From: an uncultured Algibacter sp.
Lineage (GTDB): Bacteria > Bacteroidota > Bacteroidia > Flavobacteriales > Flavobacteriaceae
Direction: 5' to 3'
DNA length: 64,000 bases
Assembly (NCBI RefSeq): GCF_947487575.1
Contig: NZ_CANKXG010000012.1
Coordinates: forward strand, 1 to 64,000
Position 1 is the first letter of the stretch, and every line of letters begins with the position of its first letter. Position numbers and translations under genes: made by a program. The notes under the pieces are model-generated. The model had not been told where the DNA came from. It saw nothing but the letters and a program-made list of their open reading frames with translations, and did not search any database. Positions 46,015 to 56,347 of this stretch are shown in pieces.

Positions 46015-46034
46015 CACTCGCAAAATATTTAATT

Positions 46035-47129
46035 ATGAAAGCAGGTATTGTAGGATTGCCAAACGTAGGAAAATCAACGTTGTTTAATTGTTTATCAAAT
46101 GCAAAAGCGCAAAGTGCTAACTTTCCGTTTTGTACAATAGAGCCTAATATTGGTGTGGTAAATGTGCCAGATCCGCGATTAGAAAAATTAGAGTCTTTGG
46201 TAAATCCAGAACGTGTTTTACCCGCAACTGTTGAGATTGTTGATATTGCTGGATTAGTTAAAGGTGCTAGCAAAGGCGAAGGTTTAGGGAATCAGTTTTT
46301 AGCTAATATTCGTGAGACTGATGCCATTCTTCATGTTTTACGTTGTTTTGATAATGATAATATAGTGCATGTTGATGGCAATGTAAACCCTATTCGTGAT
46401 AAGGAAACTATCGATATGGAATTACAGCTAAAAGACTTAGAAACTGCTGAAAAGAAGTTAGATAAAGTTAAACGTGCTGCCAAAACAGGGAATAAAGAAG
46501 CTCAAAAAGAAGAAGCAGTTTTATTAAAAATAAAAGAAAATTTAGAGGCTGGCGTTTCGGTAAGAGCTTTGGATTTTTCTGAAGAGGATTATGCAGATTA
46601 CGTAAAACCCTCTCAGTTTATTACAGATAAGCCTGTTATGTATGTTTGTAATGTAGATGAAGGTGCAGCTATTTCAGGAAACGATTATGTAGAATTAGTG
46701 AAAGAAGCTGTTAAAGACGAAAACGCTGAGGTTTTAGTTTTAGCAGTTGGTACAGAAGCTGATATTAATGAATTAGATGATTATGAAGAACGCCAAATGT
46801 TTTTGCAAGATATAGGTTTAGATGAGCCGGGTTCTGCAAAATTAATTCGTTCTGCGTATAAGTTACTTAACCAACAAACCTATTTTACTGCAGGTGTAAA
46901 AGAAGTTCGTGCTTGGACTATCGATATAGGTGCAACGGGACCACAAGCTGCAGGTGTAATTCATACAGATTTCGAAAAAGGATTTATACGTGCTGAGGTT
47001 ATTGCTTATGATGATTATATAAGTTATGGAAGCGAAGCTAAAGTAAAAGAAGCAGGCAAAATGCGGGTAGAAGGTAAAAATTATGTCGTTAAAGATGGCG
47101 ATGTAATGCATTTTTTGTTTAATGTGTAG
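46035..47129 (+). CDS. ychF: Redox-responsive ATPase YchF (OLA1 family)
   Basis: YchF is an Obg-like P-loop protein that prefers ATP, binds ribosomes and is linked to oxidative stress. The 364-residue sequence has G1 [12 protein letters not shown] (7-18), the switch region [15 protein letters not shown]3 [20 protein letters not shown] (about 68-87), the long helical-hairpin insert (about 125-195), and the C-terminal TGS domain with [14 protein letters not shown] and DVMHFLFNV. Length is typical. Confidence 0.96.
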   Translation: MKAGIVGLPNVGKSTLFNCLSNAKAQSANFPFCTIEPNIGVVNVPDPRLEKLESLVNPERVLPATVEIVDIAGLVKGASKGEGLGNQFLANIRETDAILHVLRCFDNDNIVHVDGNVNPIRDKETIDMELQLKDLETAEKKLDKVKRAAKTGNKEAQKEEAVLLKIKENLEAGVSVRALDFSEEDYADYVKPSQFITDKPVMYVCNVDEGAAISGNDYVELVKEAVKDENAEVLVLAVGTEADINELDDYEERQMFLQDIGLDEPGSAKLIRSAYKLLNQQTYFTAGVKEVRAWTIDIGATGPQAAGVIHTDFEKGFIRAEVIAYDDYISYGSEAKVKEAGKMRVEGKNYVVKDGDVMHFLFNV

Positions 47130-47218
47130 CTTTTTTTAGCAAACTTTATAATAAAACATTGTAATTATGTAAGTTTTTATTTATTTTCGGTGCAAATAAT
47201 TAAGACAGTTATATAAAA

Positions 47219-47725
47219 ATGCCCTTAATTGAAATTCATACTAGAATAGATTGTGACGTCAAAACCTGTTTTGATTTGGCTAGGAATATTGATATTCACA
47301 AAGAATCTTTGAAGCATACAGGCGAAATTGCTATAGCTGGAAAAACAACAGGTTTAATTGAACTTGGTGAGTGGGTAAGCTGGGAGGCTAAGCATTTAGG
47401 TTTTGTTCAACATCTAACATCAAAAATAACAGAATTTGAAAGCCCAAATTACTTTGTAGATGAAATGGTGTTGGGGGCTTTTAAATCTTTTAGACATGAA
47501 CATATTTTTTATAAAGTTGATGATAAAACTTTAATGATTGATAAGTTCCATTTTGAATCTCCTTTTGGCCTTTTAGGGCAAACGGCTAATATTCTATTTT
47601 TGAAGCGTTATATGAAAAAGCTATTAAAAACTAGAAATAAATTATTGAAAAAAGAAGCTGAAAAAATTTGTAAAGATAGACTCAAATCTCTAAAACTTTC
47701 TAGACAAGAGCTTATTCAGCTTTAA
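47219..47725 (+). CDS. SRPBCC (START-like) family protein
   Basis: The 168-residue protein begins PLIEIHTRIDCDVKTCFDLARNIDIHKES and continues with WEAKHLGFVQHLTSKITEFE, SFRHEHIFYK and DKFHFESPFGLLG, the pattern of the SRPBCC cyclase/hydrolase-like lipid-binding fold. Members often bind hydrophobic ligands; the ligand here is unknown. It has no signal peptide. The last 35 residues form a basic helix. It follows ychF after 89 bp. Confidence 0.8.
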   Translation: MPLIEIHTRIDCDVKTCFDLARNIDIHKESLKHTGEIAIAGKTTGLIELGEWVSWEAKHLGFVQHLTSKITEFESPNYFVDEMVLGAFKSFRHEHIFYKVDDKTLMIDKFHFESPFGLLGQTANILFLKRYMKKLLKTRNKLLKKEAEKICKDRLKSLKLSRQELIQL

Positions 47726-47818
47726 ACCATCCTAGTTCTTAAATTTCTAAAAGAAGAATAGTAACGTTGGGCATCGTAATATAAACGTTTTATTCAATAC
47801 TCGTAAAAATTACCTTTA

Positions 47819-47826
47819 TATTTTTG
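47819..47826 (+). promoter_or_regulatory. -7 box adjacent to the DMT transporter start
   Basis: TATTTTTG matches TAnnTTTG and is separated from the ATG at 47831 by only TTTC, predicting a leaderless message. Confidence 0.6.
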
Positions 47827-47830
47827 TTTC

Positions 47831-48736
47831 ATGCAGTCAAAAAAGCAATTTTGGTATGGAATAGGTATTGGTATTTTAGGAATTGTTCTATTTTCCTCAA
47901 AAGCAGTAATGGTAAAATTAGCCTATAATTATAAGGTTGATGTTATTAGTATTTTACTTTTACGCATGTTGTTTTCTTTTCCATTCTATATTGTTATTGC
48001 ATACATCTATAGAAATCAAGAATCATTAGATAAACCAAATTCAAAAGACTATCTATGGCTTGTGTTTTTCGGATTTGTAGGTTACTATTTAGCAAGCTAT
48101 TTTGATTTTGTAGGGCTTACTTATATAAAAGCAAGTCTAGAACGCATCATCTTATTTCTATATCCAACCATAGTACTTCTTTTAAATAAAATTTTCTTAA
48201 AACAGCCTATAACTAAAATTCAAGCGGGCGCCATTGGGCTAACCTATTTAGGAATTATCATTGCGTTTTCAAACGAAGTCGCCATTTCTGGTCAAGGCAC
48301 TTATTTAGGAGGATTCTTCATATTATTAAGTGCTATAACCTATGCCTCTTATTTAGTGGGGAGTGGTTGGTTAATTCCAAAATTTGGCATCATGAAATTT
48401 ACAGCTTACGCTATGATTATATCATGCATTTGTGTGTTTGTTCATTATAGTCTAATTAGCGAAATAAACCTTTTTAGCTTTTCTTGGGAAGTTTATGGCT
48501 TAGGTTTTTTAATTGCTGTATTTGCAACCGTAATTCCATCGTTTTTAGTGTCAGCTTCAATTAAAATGATTAGTTCTTCAAATTTTGCAATTGTAGCAGG
48601 AGTAGGTCCAATTTCTACTATAATTCTAGCTGCAATTTTTCTAAATGAAAGACTGACTTTACTACAACTATTTGGTGCTTTGGTAGTTATATTAGGTATA
48701 TTACTAGTGTCTTTAAATAAGACGGGTAAGTCTTAG
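47831..48736 (+). CDS. DMT-family (EamA) inner-membrane transporter
   Basis: The 301-residue protein has ten hydrophobic helices forming two EamA repeats (about 8-140 and 152-296). Motifs typical of the drug/metabolite transporter group include LSSKAVMVKLAY in helix 1, YIKASLERIILFLYPTIVLL (helices 3-4) and SSNFAIVAGVGPISTIILAAIFLNE (helices 9-10). These proteins usually export amino acids or other metabolites; the substrate is not predictable. A -7 box abuts the ATG. Confidence 0.88.
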   Translation: MQSKKQFWYGIGIGILGIVLFSSKAVMVKLAYNYKVDVISILLLRMLFSFPFYIVIAYIYRNQESLDKPNSKDYLWLVFFGFVGYYLASYFDFVGLTYIKASLERIILFLYPTIVLLLNKIFLKQPITKIQAGAIGLTYLGIIIAFSNEVAISGQGTYLGGFFILLSAITYASYLVGSGWLIPKFGIMKFTAYAMIISCICVFVHYSLISEINLFSFSWEVYGLGFLIAVFATVIPSFLVSASIKMISSSNFAIVAGVGPISTIILAAIFLNERLTLLQLFGALVVILGILLVSLNKTGKS

Positions 48737-48875
48737 TTAAATGTTCTCAACAAAATAGAATAGTCATTGTTAATTACTTTGTTAGCTAGCTATTTTATTT
48801 TTTGAAAGGTTGTGCTATATTAGCATGCTATGTTCTATTTTTACTAATAGAAAGCATTAAATCACACTCTTTTTT

Positions 48876-50741
48876 ATGGCTGAACAAACCAAATATACCG
48901 AAGATAATATACGTTCATTAGATTGGAAAGAGCATATCCGTATGCGTCCAGGAATGTATATTGGAAAACTTGGTGATGGGTCTTCTCCAGATGATGGGAT
49001 TTATATTCTCCTTAAAGAAGTTTTAGATAATTCCATTGACGAGTATGTGATGGGAGCCGGCAAAACTATTGATATTTCTATACAAGGTAGTAAAGTTATT
49101 GTTAGAGATTATGGTCGTGGTATTCCGTTAGGGAAAGTGGTAGACGTGGTTTCAAAAATGAATACTGGTGGTAAGTATGATTCCAAAGCCTTCAAAAAAT
49201 CGGTTGGTTTAAATGGTGTTGGAACAAAGGCAGTAAATGCGCTTTCCAATTATTTTAGAGTAGAATCTAACAGAGATGGTAAGTCCGCTTCTGCGGAATT
49301 CGAACAAGGAAATTTGACTAATCAAGATTTACTTGATGATACTACTCGAAGAAAAGGAACCAAGGTATCATTCGTGCCAGACGAAACTATTTTCAAAAAT
49401 TATAAATACAGGAGTGAGTATGTTGTAAAAATGCTCAAAAACTATGTGTATTTAAACCCAGGATTAACTATAGTTTTCAATGGTGAAAAATACTATAGTG
49501 AAAACGGATTAAAAGATTTACTAGCTGAAAAAATTGCTGAAACAGATTTGCTATACCCAATTATTCATTTACGTGGTGATGATATTGAAGTAGCTTTAAC
49601 ACACAGTAAAACACAATACAGCGAAGAGTATAATAGTTTTGTAAACGGACAAAATACAACCCAAGGAGGAACCCATTTAAATGCCTTTAGAGAATCTTTA
49701 GTGAGAACCATTCGTGAGTTTTATGGAAAAAATTATGATGCTTCAGATATTAGAAAGTCTGTAGTTAGTGCCATTGCTATAAAAGTTATGGAGCCTGTTT
49801 TTGAAAGTCAAACAAAAACAAAACTAGGATCTACAGATATGGGAGGAGACTTACCAACGGTAAGAACTTATATCAACGACTTTTTAAAAACCAAACTAGA
49901 TAACTATTTGCATAAAAATGCAGATACCGCTGAAAAGATTCAGCGTAAAATTCTTCAAGCAGAACGTGAGCGAAAAGAACTTTCTGGTATTAGAAAATTA
50001 GCAAAAGACAGAGCAAAAAAGGCAAGCCTTCATAATAAAAAATTACGCGATTGCCGTGTACATTTTGGAGATACTAAAAACGAAAGGAATCTTGAAACCA
50101 CCTTATTTATTACTGAGGGAGATTCGGCTTCTGGTAGTATTACAAAATCTCGAGATGTTAATACACAAGCAGTATTCAGTTTAAAAGGAAAGCCATTAAA
50201 CTGTTACGGATTAACAAAGAAAATTGTTTACGAAAACGAAGAGTTTAATTTATTACAGGCTGCTCTAAATATTGAAGAATCTCTAGAAGATTTACGCTAC
50301 AATAATGTGGTAATTGCTACAGATGCCGATGTTGATGGGATGCATATTCGCTTACTATTAATTACATTCTTTTTGCAGTTTTTTCCTGAAGTAATAAAAG
50401 AAGGACATTTATATATTTTGCAAACGCCACTATTCCGTGTAAGAAATAAAAAGGAAACCATTTATTGCTATTCTGAAGAGGAAAGAAGAAATGCTATTGA
50501 AAAGTTAAAACCTAAACCAGAAATAACTAGATTTAAAGGATTAGGTGAAATATCACCTGACGAATTCAAACATTTTATTGGTGATGATATTCGTTTAGAC
50601 CCAATCATGTTAGATGATAATATGTCTATTGAAGAGTTATTATCTTTCTATATGGGTAAAAACACACCAACACGACAAGAATTTATAATTGATAATCTAA
50701 AAGTGGAATTAGATTTAATTGAAGATGAGAAAGTATCATAA
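48876..50741 (+). CDS. parE: DNA topoisomerase IV subunit B
   Basis: ParE is the ATPase half of topoisomerase IV, which unlinks daughter chromosomes. The 621-residue sequence shows the GHKL ATPase ([46 protein letters not shown]), the transducer domain (about 220-390), and the TOPRIM domain with TEGDSASG (about 413-420) and [11 protein letters not shown] (Mg-binding DxD). It is shorter than GyrB and lacks the GyrB insert, which supports ParE. The partner gene starts 3 bp after its stop. Confidence 0.93.
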   Translation: MAEQTKYTEDNIRSLDWKEHIRMRPGMYIGKLGDGSSPDDGIYILLKEVLDNSIDEYVMGAGKTIDISIQGSKVIVRDYGRGIPLGKVVDVVSKMNTGGKYDSKAFKKSVGLNGVGTKAVNALSNYFRVESNRDGKSASAEFEQGNLTNQDLLDDTTRRKGTKVSFVPDETIFKNYKYRSEYVVKMLKNYVYLNPGLTIVFNGEKYYSENGLKDLLAEKIAETDLLYPIIHLRGDDIEVALTHSKTQYSEEYNSFVNGQNTTQGGTHLNAFRESLVRTIREFYGKNYDASDIRKSVVSAIAIKVMEPVFESQTKTKLGSTDMGGDLPTVRTYINDFLKTKLDNYLHKNADTAEKIQRKILQAERERKELSGIRKLAKDRAKKASLHNKKLRDCRVHFGDTKNERNLETTLFITEGDSASGSITKSRDVNTQAVFSLKGKPLNCYGLTKKIVYENEEFNLLQAALNIEESLEDLRYNNVVIATDADVDGMHIRLLLITFFLQFFPEVIKEGHLYILQTPLFRVRNKKETIYCYSEEERRNAIEKLKPKPEITRFKGLGEISPDEFKHFIGDDIRLDPIMLDDNMSIEELLSFYMGKNTPTRQEFIIDNLKVELDLIEDEKVS

Positions 50742-50744
50742 CTT

Positions 50745-53408
50745 ATGATAGACGAAGAAAACGACGAATTAACAAACGATCAAAACGAGCCTCAAGAAAC
50801 CATAACCAGAGTTACTGGTATGTACAAAGATTGGTTTTTAGACTATGCATCGTATGTTATTTTAGAACGAGCTGTACCAGCTATAGAAGACGGTTTTAAA
50901 CCTGTGCAACGCCGCATTATGCATTCTATGAAGGATCTTGATGATGGACGTTATAATAAAGTAGCCAATATTGTAGGTCATACTATGCAATACCATCCAC
51001 ATGGAGATGCAAGTATTGCTGATGCAATGGTGCAGATAGGCCAGAAAGATTTATTGATTGATACCCAAGGAAACTGGGGAAATATTTTAACTGGTGATCG
51101 TGCAGCTGCTTCTCGTTACATTGAAGCTCGTATTTCTAAGTTTGGTATGGATGTGGTTTTTAATCCAAAAATCACTGAATGGCAAGCAAGTTATGATGGT
51201 AGGCGTAAAGAGCCAGTAAACTTACCAGTCATGTTTCCGTTGCTTTTAGCTCAAGGTGGCGAAGGTATAGCTGTAGGGTTATCAACTAAAATTTTACCTC
51301 ATAATTTTATTGAACTTATTGATGCTTCCATCAAACATTTACAAGGAAAACGTTTTACTATTTTGCCAGATTTTCCAACTGCAGGAATAGCAGATTTTTC
51401 AAATTATAATGATGGTAATAGAGGTGGCAAAGTTCGTGTTCGAGCTAAGATTTCTCAGTTAGATAAGAATACTTTAGTTATTACAGAATTACCTTTTGGA
51501 ACAACAACATCTTCTTTAATAGATTCCATTTTAAAAGCGAATGATAAAGGTAAAATTAAGGTTAAAAAGATAGAGGATAATACGGCAGCTGAAGTTGAGA
51601 TACTAGTGCATCTTCCATCAGGATTATCTCCAGATAAAACTATAGATGCGCTTTATGCTTTTACAAGTTGTGAATCATCTATTTCGCCATTAGGCTGTGT
51701 TATTGAAGATAATAAACCTTTATTTATAGGAGTTACTGAAATGCTCCGTCGTTCAACAGATAATACGGTTCAACTTCTTAAACAAGAATTAGAAATTAAA
51801 TTAGGTGAGTTTGAAGAACAATGGCATTTTGCATCTTTAGAGCGCATTTTTATTGAAAATAGAATTTACCGCGATATTGAAGAGGAAGAAACTTGGGAAG
51901 GTGTAATTTCTGCAATTGATAAAGGTTTAAAACCTCATATAAAACATTTAAAACGAGCGATAACTACTGAGGATATTACACGTTTAACAGAAATACGCAT
52001 AAAACGTATCTCTAAATTTGATATTGATAAAGCGCAGCAAAAAATTGATGCCCTTGAAGATCAAATAGCCGAAGTAAAACATCACTTAGCAAATCTTATT
52101 GATTATGCTATTACTTACTTTCAAAGGCTTAAAAAAGAATACGGAGAAGGACGAGAACGTAAAACTGAAATTAGAACTTTTGATGATGTTGACGCTACAA
52201 AAGTGGTAATCAGAAACACTAAGTTATATGTAAATCGTGAAGAAGGTTTTATTGGTACATCCTTACGAAGAAACGAGTACGTATGCGATTGTAGTGACAT
52301 AGATGATATTATTGTATTTACCAAAGAAGGTAAAATGATGGTTACTAAAGTCGATTCTAAAACATTTATCGGAAAAGATATTATTCATGTAGCGGTCTTT
52401 AAAAAGAAAGATAAGCGTACCATTTACAACATGATTTATCGTGATGGTAAAAAAGGACCTTCATACATTAAACGTTTTGCTGTTACTAGTATGACTAGAG
52501 ACAGAGAGTACGATTTAACCAATGGTAATAAAGGCTCTGTTAGTTTATATTTCTCAGCTAATCCTAATGGAGAAGCAGAAGTTGTATCCATTAATTTAAG
52601 GCAAGCAGGAAGTATTAAAAAACTAAAATGGGATATTGATTTTGCTGATATTTTGATTAAAGCACGAACTTCAAAAGGTAATTTGGTTACTAAATATCCT
52701 GTAAAACGTGTTGAACTTAAAGAGAAAGGGGTATCTACCTTAAAACCTCGAAAAATTTGGTTTGATGATACAGTCCAGCGTTTAAATGTTGATGGTAGAG
52801 GAGAGCTTATAGGAGAGTTTAGAGGCGAAGACAAATTATTAATAATCAATCAGTCGGGAATGCTTAAAACGGTTACACCAGAGGTGACGATGCATTTTGA
52901 TGATGATATGATTGTAATGGAAAAGTGGATACCTAAAAAACCAATATCGGCTATTTACTTTAATGGTGAAAAAGAACTTTATTATGTAAAACGTTTTCTT
53001 ATAGAGCAAGAAGGCAGAGAAGAGTCTTTTATATCTGAACACTCTAATTCACAATTAGAAATTGTTTCTACAGATTGGAAGCCTATGGCAGAAATTGTTT
53101 TTTCAAAAGAACGGGGTAAAGACCGTAAAGGTAATTTAGAAATTAATCTTGAGGAATTCATTACTATTAAAGGGATAAACGCATTAGGAAATCAATTAAC
53201 TAAAGATAAGGTAAACCAAGTAAATCTTTTAGAGCCACTACCTTATGAAGCCCCAGAAGAAGTACATGCTGATGATTTAGAAGTTGTTGATGAAAAAGAA
53301 GTGCCATCTGCATTTTTGGAAAATAAAAATGATAAGACTTCAAAGAATGAACCTGAATCAAATGAGGATACTGATATTGATGATGAGGGGCAAATCACCC
53401 TGTTTTAA
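50745..53408 (+). CDS. parC: DNA topoisomerase IV subunit A
   Basis: The 887-residue subunit A cuts and rejoins DNA. It carries FKPVQRRIMHSMKDLDDGRY (quinolone-region equivalent), YHPHGDASIADAMVQI, and the catalytic tyrosine in GDRAAASRYIEARIS (about Tyr125). A coiled-coil tower region (about 400-475) is followed by a beta-pinwheel C-terminal domain (about 490-830) and an acidic tail (ESNEDTDIDDEGQITLF). There is no GyrA box, which favours topoisomerase IV over gyrase. It is cotranscribed with parE. Confidence 0.93.
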   Translation: MIDEENDELTNDQNEPQETITRVTGMYKDWFLDYASYVILERAVPAIEDGFKPVQRRIMHSMKDLDDGRYNKVANIVGHTMQYHPHGDASIADAMVQIGQKDLLIDTQGNWGNILTGDRAAASRYIEARISKFGMDVVFNPKITEWQASYDGRRKEPVNLPVMFPLLLAQGGEGIAVGLSTKILPHNFIELIDASIKHLQGKRFTILPDFPTAGIADFSNYNDGNRGGKVRVRAKISQLDKNTLVITELPFGTTTSSLIDSILKANDKGKIKVKKIEDNTAAEVEILVHLPSGLSPDKTIDALYAFTSCESSISPLGCVIEDNKPLFIGVTEMLRRSTDNTVQLLKQELEIKLGEFEEQWHFASLERIFIENRIYRDIEEEETWEGVISAIDKGLKPHIKHLKRAITTEDITRLTEIRIKRISKFDIDKAQQKIDALEDQIAEVKHHLANLIDYAITYFQRLKKEYGEGRERKTEIRTFDDVDATKVVIRNTKLYVNREEGFIGTSLRRNEYVCDCSDIDDIIVFTKEGKMMVTKVDSKTFIGKDIIHVAVFKKKDKRTIYNMIYRDGKKGPSYIKRFAVTSMTRDREYDLTNGNKGSVSLYFSANPNGEAEVVSINLRQAGSIKKLKWDIDFADILIKARTSKGNLVTKYPVKRVELKEKGVSTLKPRKIWFDDTVQRLNVDGRGELIGEFRGEDKLLIINQSGMLKTVTPEVTMHFDDDMIVMEKWIPKKPISAIYFNGEKELYYVKRFLIEQEGREESFISEHSNSQLEIVSTDWKPMAEIVFSKERGKDRKGNLEINLEEFITIKGINALGNQLTKDKVNQVNLLEPLPYEAPEEVHADDLEVVDEKEVPSAFLENKNDKTSKNEPESNEDTDIDDEGQITLF

Positions 53409-53436
53409 AAAATAAGGTTAAATAGGTTTTCTTTAA

Positions 53437-54471
53437 ATGATGAAATATAAAACTTCTAAAAAAGTATCTGGAAGAAGTAAGATTAGTATGCTGCTTACTT
53501 ATATTTCTTCAATACTTTTGATGGTAGGGTGCATCATTTGTAATTTTAAATTAAACTTTTTTGCTTTTTTATTTTCATTAATAGCTCCAATATTACTGAT
53601 TATCAATACACTTTTTATGTTTTATTGGTTTATAAAACATAGAGGTTATAGTTATTTCCCTTTATTAAGCTTATTCATATATTTTATTTTTTTTAGCTCA
53701 CCATTACAATTTAATGGTAAACGTGATGTAAACAAGGAAAATGTTTTCAGTTTTATGACATTTAATTCCAGGGCATTTGGAGCAAGCCATAATGTTAGGA
53801 ATTCTGTAAATAGTGAAAAAATAATAGATTTTGTTAAAAACGAATATCCTGATATTATAAGTTTTCAAGAGTTTTCAAAATTTGAATTAAAAAGTTTTCC
53901 CTTATATCCCTATCAATTTATTGGTTACAGACCAAATTTTGAAAAGTCTTTGCAAGTTATTTATTCTAAATATCCAATTGTTAGTAAAGGGTATGTTGAT
54001 TTTCCTAATACTAGGAACTTAGCTATTTACTCAGATATTAATATAAAAAATGAAATTGTTAGGGTTTACAATATTCATTTACAATCTTATTTATTAAAAA
54101 TTAGTAAGTCAAATTTTAATCCTCAAGGAGTTAACATGCTAGTAAATAAGGTTAATACAGCTCAAAGTAAACAAGAAAAGCAGGTTCAAATTATTCTTAA
54201 CCATGCAAAAACATTTAAAGGGAAAGTTATTTTTGCTGGGGATTTTAATAGTACCCAATATTCAAAAAACTATAATTATTTAAAAAATAATAAAAAGGAT
54301 TCTTTTATAGAGGCAGGTTTCGGTTTAGGAGTCACTTACCCGCTATTTAACTATCCATTTAGGATAGATTTTATTTTAGTAGATAATGATATAGAAGTTT
54401 TATCTCACCAAAATTTTAATTTAAAACTTTCCGATCATGAACCTATACTTGCTAGGTTAGCAGTAAATTAA
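53437..54471 (+). CDS. Membrane-anchored endonuclease/exonuclease/phosphatase family protein
   Basis: The 344-residue protein has two or three N-terminal membrane helices (about 15-37, 40-65, 70-90) and then an EEP catalytic domain outside the membrane: MTFNSRAFGA, DIISFQEFSKFEL with the metal-binding Glu, VYNIHLQS, IFAGDFNST, and SDHEPILARLAV with the catalytic Asp-His. Members cleave phosphodiesters in nucleic acids or lipids; the substrate is unknown. It follows parC after 28 bp and may be in the same operon. Its stop abuts the stop of the convergent PII gene. Confidence 0.87.
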   Translation: MMKYKTSKKVSGRSKISMLLTYISSILLMVGCIICNFKLNFFAFLFSLIAPILLIINTLFMFYWFIKHRGYSYFPLLSLFIYFIFFSSPLQFNGKRDVNKENVFSFMTFNSRAFGASHNVRNSVNSEKIIDFVKNEYPDIISFQEFSKFELKSFPLYPYQFIGYRPNFEKSLQVIYSKYPIVSKGYVDFPNTRNLAIYSDINIKNEIVRVYNIHLQSYLLKISKSNFNPQGVNMLVNKVNTAQSKQEKQVQIILNHAKTFKGKVIFAGDFNSTQYSKNYNYLKNNKKDSFIEAGFGLGVTYPLFNYPFRIDFILVDNDIEVLSHQNFNLKLSDHEPILARLAVN

Positions 54472-54813
54472 TTACTTAATAGCTTCAGCTCCTCTAGTTC
54501 TCGTTCTAATTCTTATGGCCTCTTCTACATTATAAATAAATATTTTACCATCGCCAACACTACTTTCTGAGCTATTATCTAAAATAGTATCGATACACTT
54601 TTCTAGATTATCATCACTTACTATGCACATAATCATTATTCGTGTTTTCATAATCATAGATTGTTCAGTACCTCGGTAGCGTTCAGAGTAGCTTTTTTGT
54701 AGCCCAGTTCCTTTTACAGGGATTACTGTTAAGCATGGGATGCCAGCTTCTTTTAGTCCGCGCTGTACAGCTTTTAATTTTGATGGTCTTATAATGGCTT
54801 CTACCTTTTTCAT
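54472..54813 (-). CDS. glnK: PII nitrogen regulatory protein lacking Tyr51
   Basis: The 113-residue PII protein senses 2-oxoglutarate and ATP/ADP and probably blocks the ammonium channel encoded beside it. Family landmarks: MKKVEAIIRPSKL at the start, T-loop KGTGLQKSYSERYRGTEQ (34-51), B-loop SVGDGKIF, C-loop RIRTRTRGAEA. Counting against the family, the uridylylation residue Tyr51 is Gln in this protein (Tyr46 is kept), so GlnD-type uridylylation is not expected. It is upstream of nothing else on this strand; amt precedes it by 33 bp, so amt-glnK is one operon. Confidence 0.92.
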   Translation of the reverse strand: MKKVEAIIRPSKLKAVQRGLKEAGIPCLTVIPVKGTGLQKSYSERYRGTEQSMIMKTRIMIMCIVSDDNLEKCIDTILDNSSESSVGDGKIFIYNVEEAIRIRTRTRGAEAIK

Positions 54814-54846
54814 CTTTTTAATTTTAAGTTTTTAGTTTATGATTAT

Positions 54847-56100
54847 TTATTCGAAAGTAGTGTAAGCTTCCACACCAAATGAAACGGCATCAATACCCGC
54901 GTTTTCTTCAGAACGATTTACACGAATACCAATAGTCTTTTTCATAACCTTCATTATAATAAAAGTAATAATAAAAGAAAAAGAACCAATAACAAGTACA
55001 CCAATGGCTTGTGTAAGTAATAATTCTGTACCACCTCCAAAAAACAAACCATCTTCCGAAGCAAATAATCCAACTGCTATAGTTCCAAATAATCCATTAA
55101 CACCGTGAACAGCTATAGCTCCAACAGGGTCATCTATTTTTGTTTTGTCAATAAATAATACTGCCATATCTACTAAAATACCTGCAATTAATCCTATAAT
55201 TATTGCTGAACCAGAATCCATAACATTGCAACCAGCAGTAATTGCCACTAGACCGGCTAATACACCATTTATAGTCATTGTAATATCAATTTGTCCGTAC
55301 TTAAAGTATGTATAAAACATGGTTGAAACTCCACCAGCGGCAGATGCTAAAAATGTATTTGTAGCAATGGTTCCAATTAATTCCCAGTTTCCAACAGCTC
55401 CTAAAGTTGATCCTGGATTAAATCCAAACCAACCAAACCAAAGAATAAAACCACCCACAGCGGCTAGAGGTAAATTATGTCCAGGAATAGCTACTGCGTT
55501 ACCATTTTTATCATATTTACCTAGTCTTGGGCCAAGAACAATTGCTGCGGCTAAAGCAGCAAATCCACCCATAGCATGAACGGCTGCAGAACCAGCAAAA
55601 TCGTTAAAACCTCTTATAGCTAACCAGCCATTTGGGTTCCATACCCAATTAGCTGCTAAAGGATATAATACGGCACAAAAAATAATAACATAAAGTGCAT
55701 AAGCCCAAACTTTCATTCTTTCAGCAACTGCACCAGAAACTATTGATATAGCTGCTATGGCAAAGCCTAGTTGAATAAACCAAAATAATTTATTAGAAAC
55801 GGTTAATCCTAATCCTAAATCACCATCAGTAATTCCTGTATCAAAAGCAAACCATCCATTAGATGCTCCATAGGCAATTCCGAATCCTATTATATAAAAT
55901 GCTAAGCCACCAAATGTGATGTCAATAAAAACTTTTGCTATAATACTCATGGCATTTTTTGAACGCACAAATCCTGCCTCTAAAAGGGCAAAACCACCTT
56001 CCATTAAAAATATAATTGCTGCACAAATAGACACCCAAACAGTGTCAATTGCTGAAATTAATTCTGTTTGTTCTATGGCTGCTACTGCTACTTCTTGCAT
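54847..56100 (-). CDS. amt: Ammonium transporter
   Basis: Amt forms a trimeric inner-membrane channel for ammonium. The 417-residue sequence has about 11 membrane helices and no cleaved signal. Visible landmarks are FALLEAGFVRSKN, GFAIAYGASNGWFAF, DFAGSAAVHAMGGFAALAAA (first pore histidine), ILWFGWFGFNPGSTLG, and VGAIAVHGVNGLFGTIAVG (second pore histidine). The PII gene follows 33 bp downstream, the usual arrangement for nitrogen control. Confidence 0.96.
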   Translation of the reverse strand: MQEVAVAAIEQTELISAIDTVWVSICAAIIFLMEGGFALLEAGFVRSKNAMSIIAKVFIDITFGGLAFYIIGFGIAYGASNGWFAFDTGITDGDLGLGLTVSNKLFWFIQLGFAIAAISIVSGAVAERMKVWAYALYVIIFCAVLYPLAANWVWNPNGWLAIRGFNDFAGSAAVHAMGGFAALAAAIVLGPRLGKYDKNGNAVAIPGHNLPLAAVGGFILWFGWFGFNPGSTLGAVGNWELIGTIATNTFLASAAGGVSTMFYTYFKYGQIDITMTINGVLAGLVAITAGCNVMDSGSAIIIGLIAGILVDMAVLFIDKTKIDDPVGAIAVHGVNGLFGTIAVGLFASEDGLFFGGGTELLLTQAIGVLVIGSFSFIITFIIMKVMKKTIGIRVNRSEENAGIDAVSFGVEAYTTFE

Positions 56101-56280
56101 GAAATAATGGTTTTGATGGTTAAATAAAAAGCTATGATTTCCGTTTACTTTTTATTAAAAGTTTGCAATATAGGGATTTTGTGTAGCCCTGTTTTGGGGA
56201 TTTACTGAAAAAGTAAGACTATTTATTAATTATATGGATTTTTAAACAATCATGTAAATTGATTAAAAATAATTTAAAAA

Positions 56281-56319
56281 AAAACCCGAAACAGTATATT
56301 TTTTTTACCGTTTCGAGTT
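56281..56319 (-). terminator. Terminator after the gene at 56348
   Basis: On the minus strand the stem ACTCGAAACGGTA / TACTGTTTCGGGT (two G-T pairs) is followed by eight T, 30 bp beyond the stop. It separates this gene from amt downstream. Confidence 0.75.
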
Positions 56320-56347
56320 CTAAATTTTTTTAATTAAATTTTAGTTT

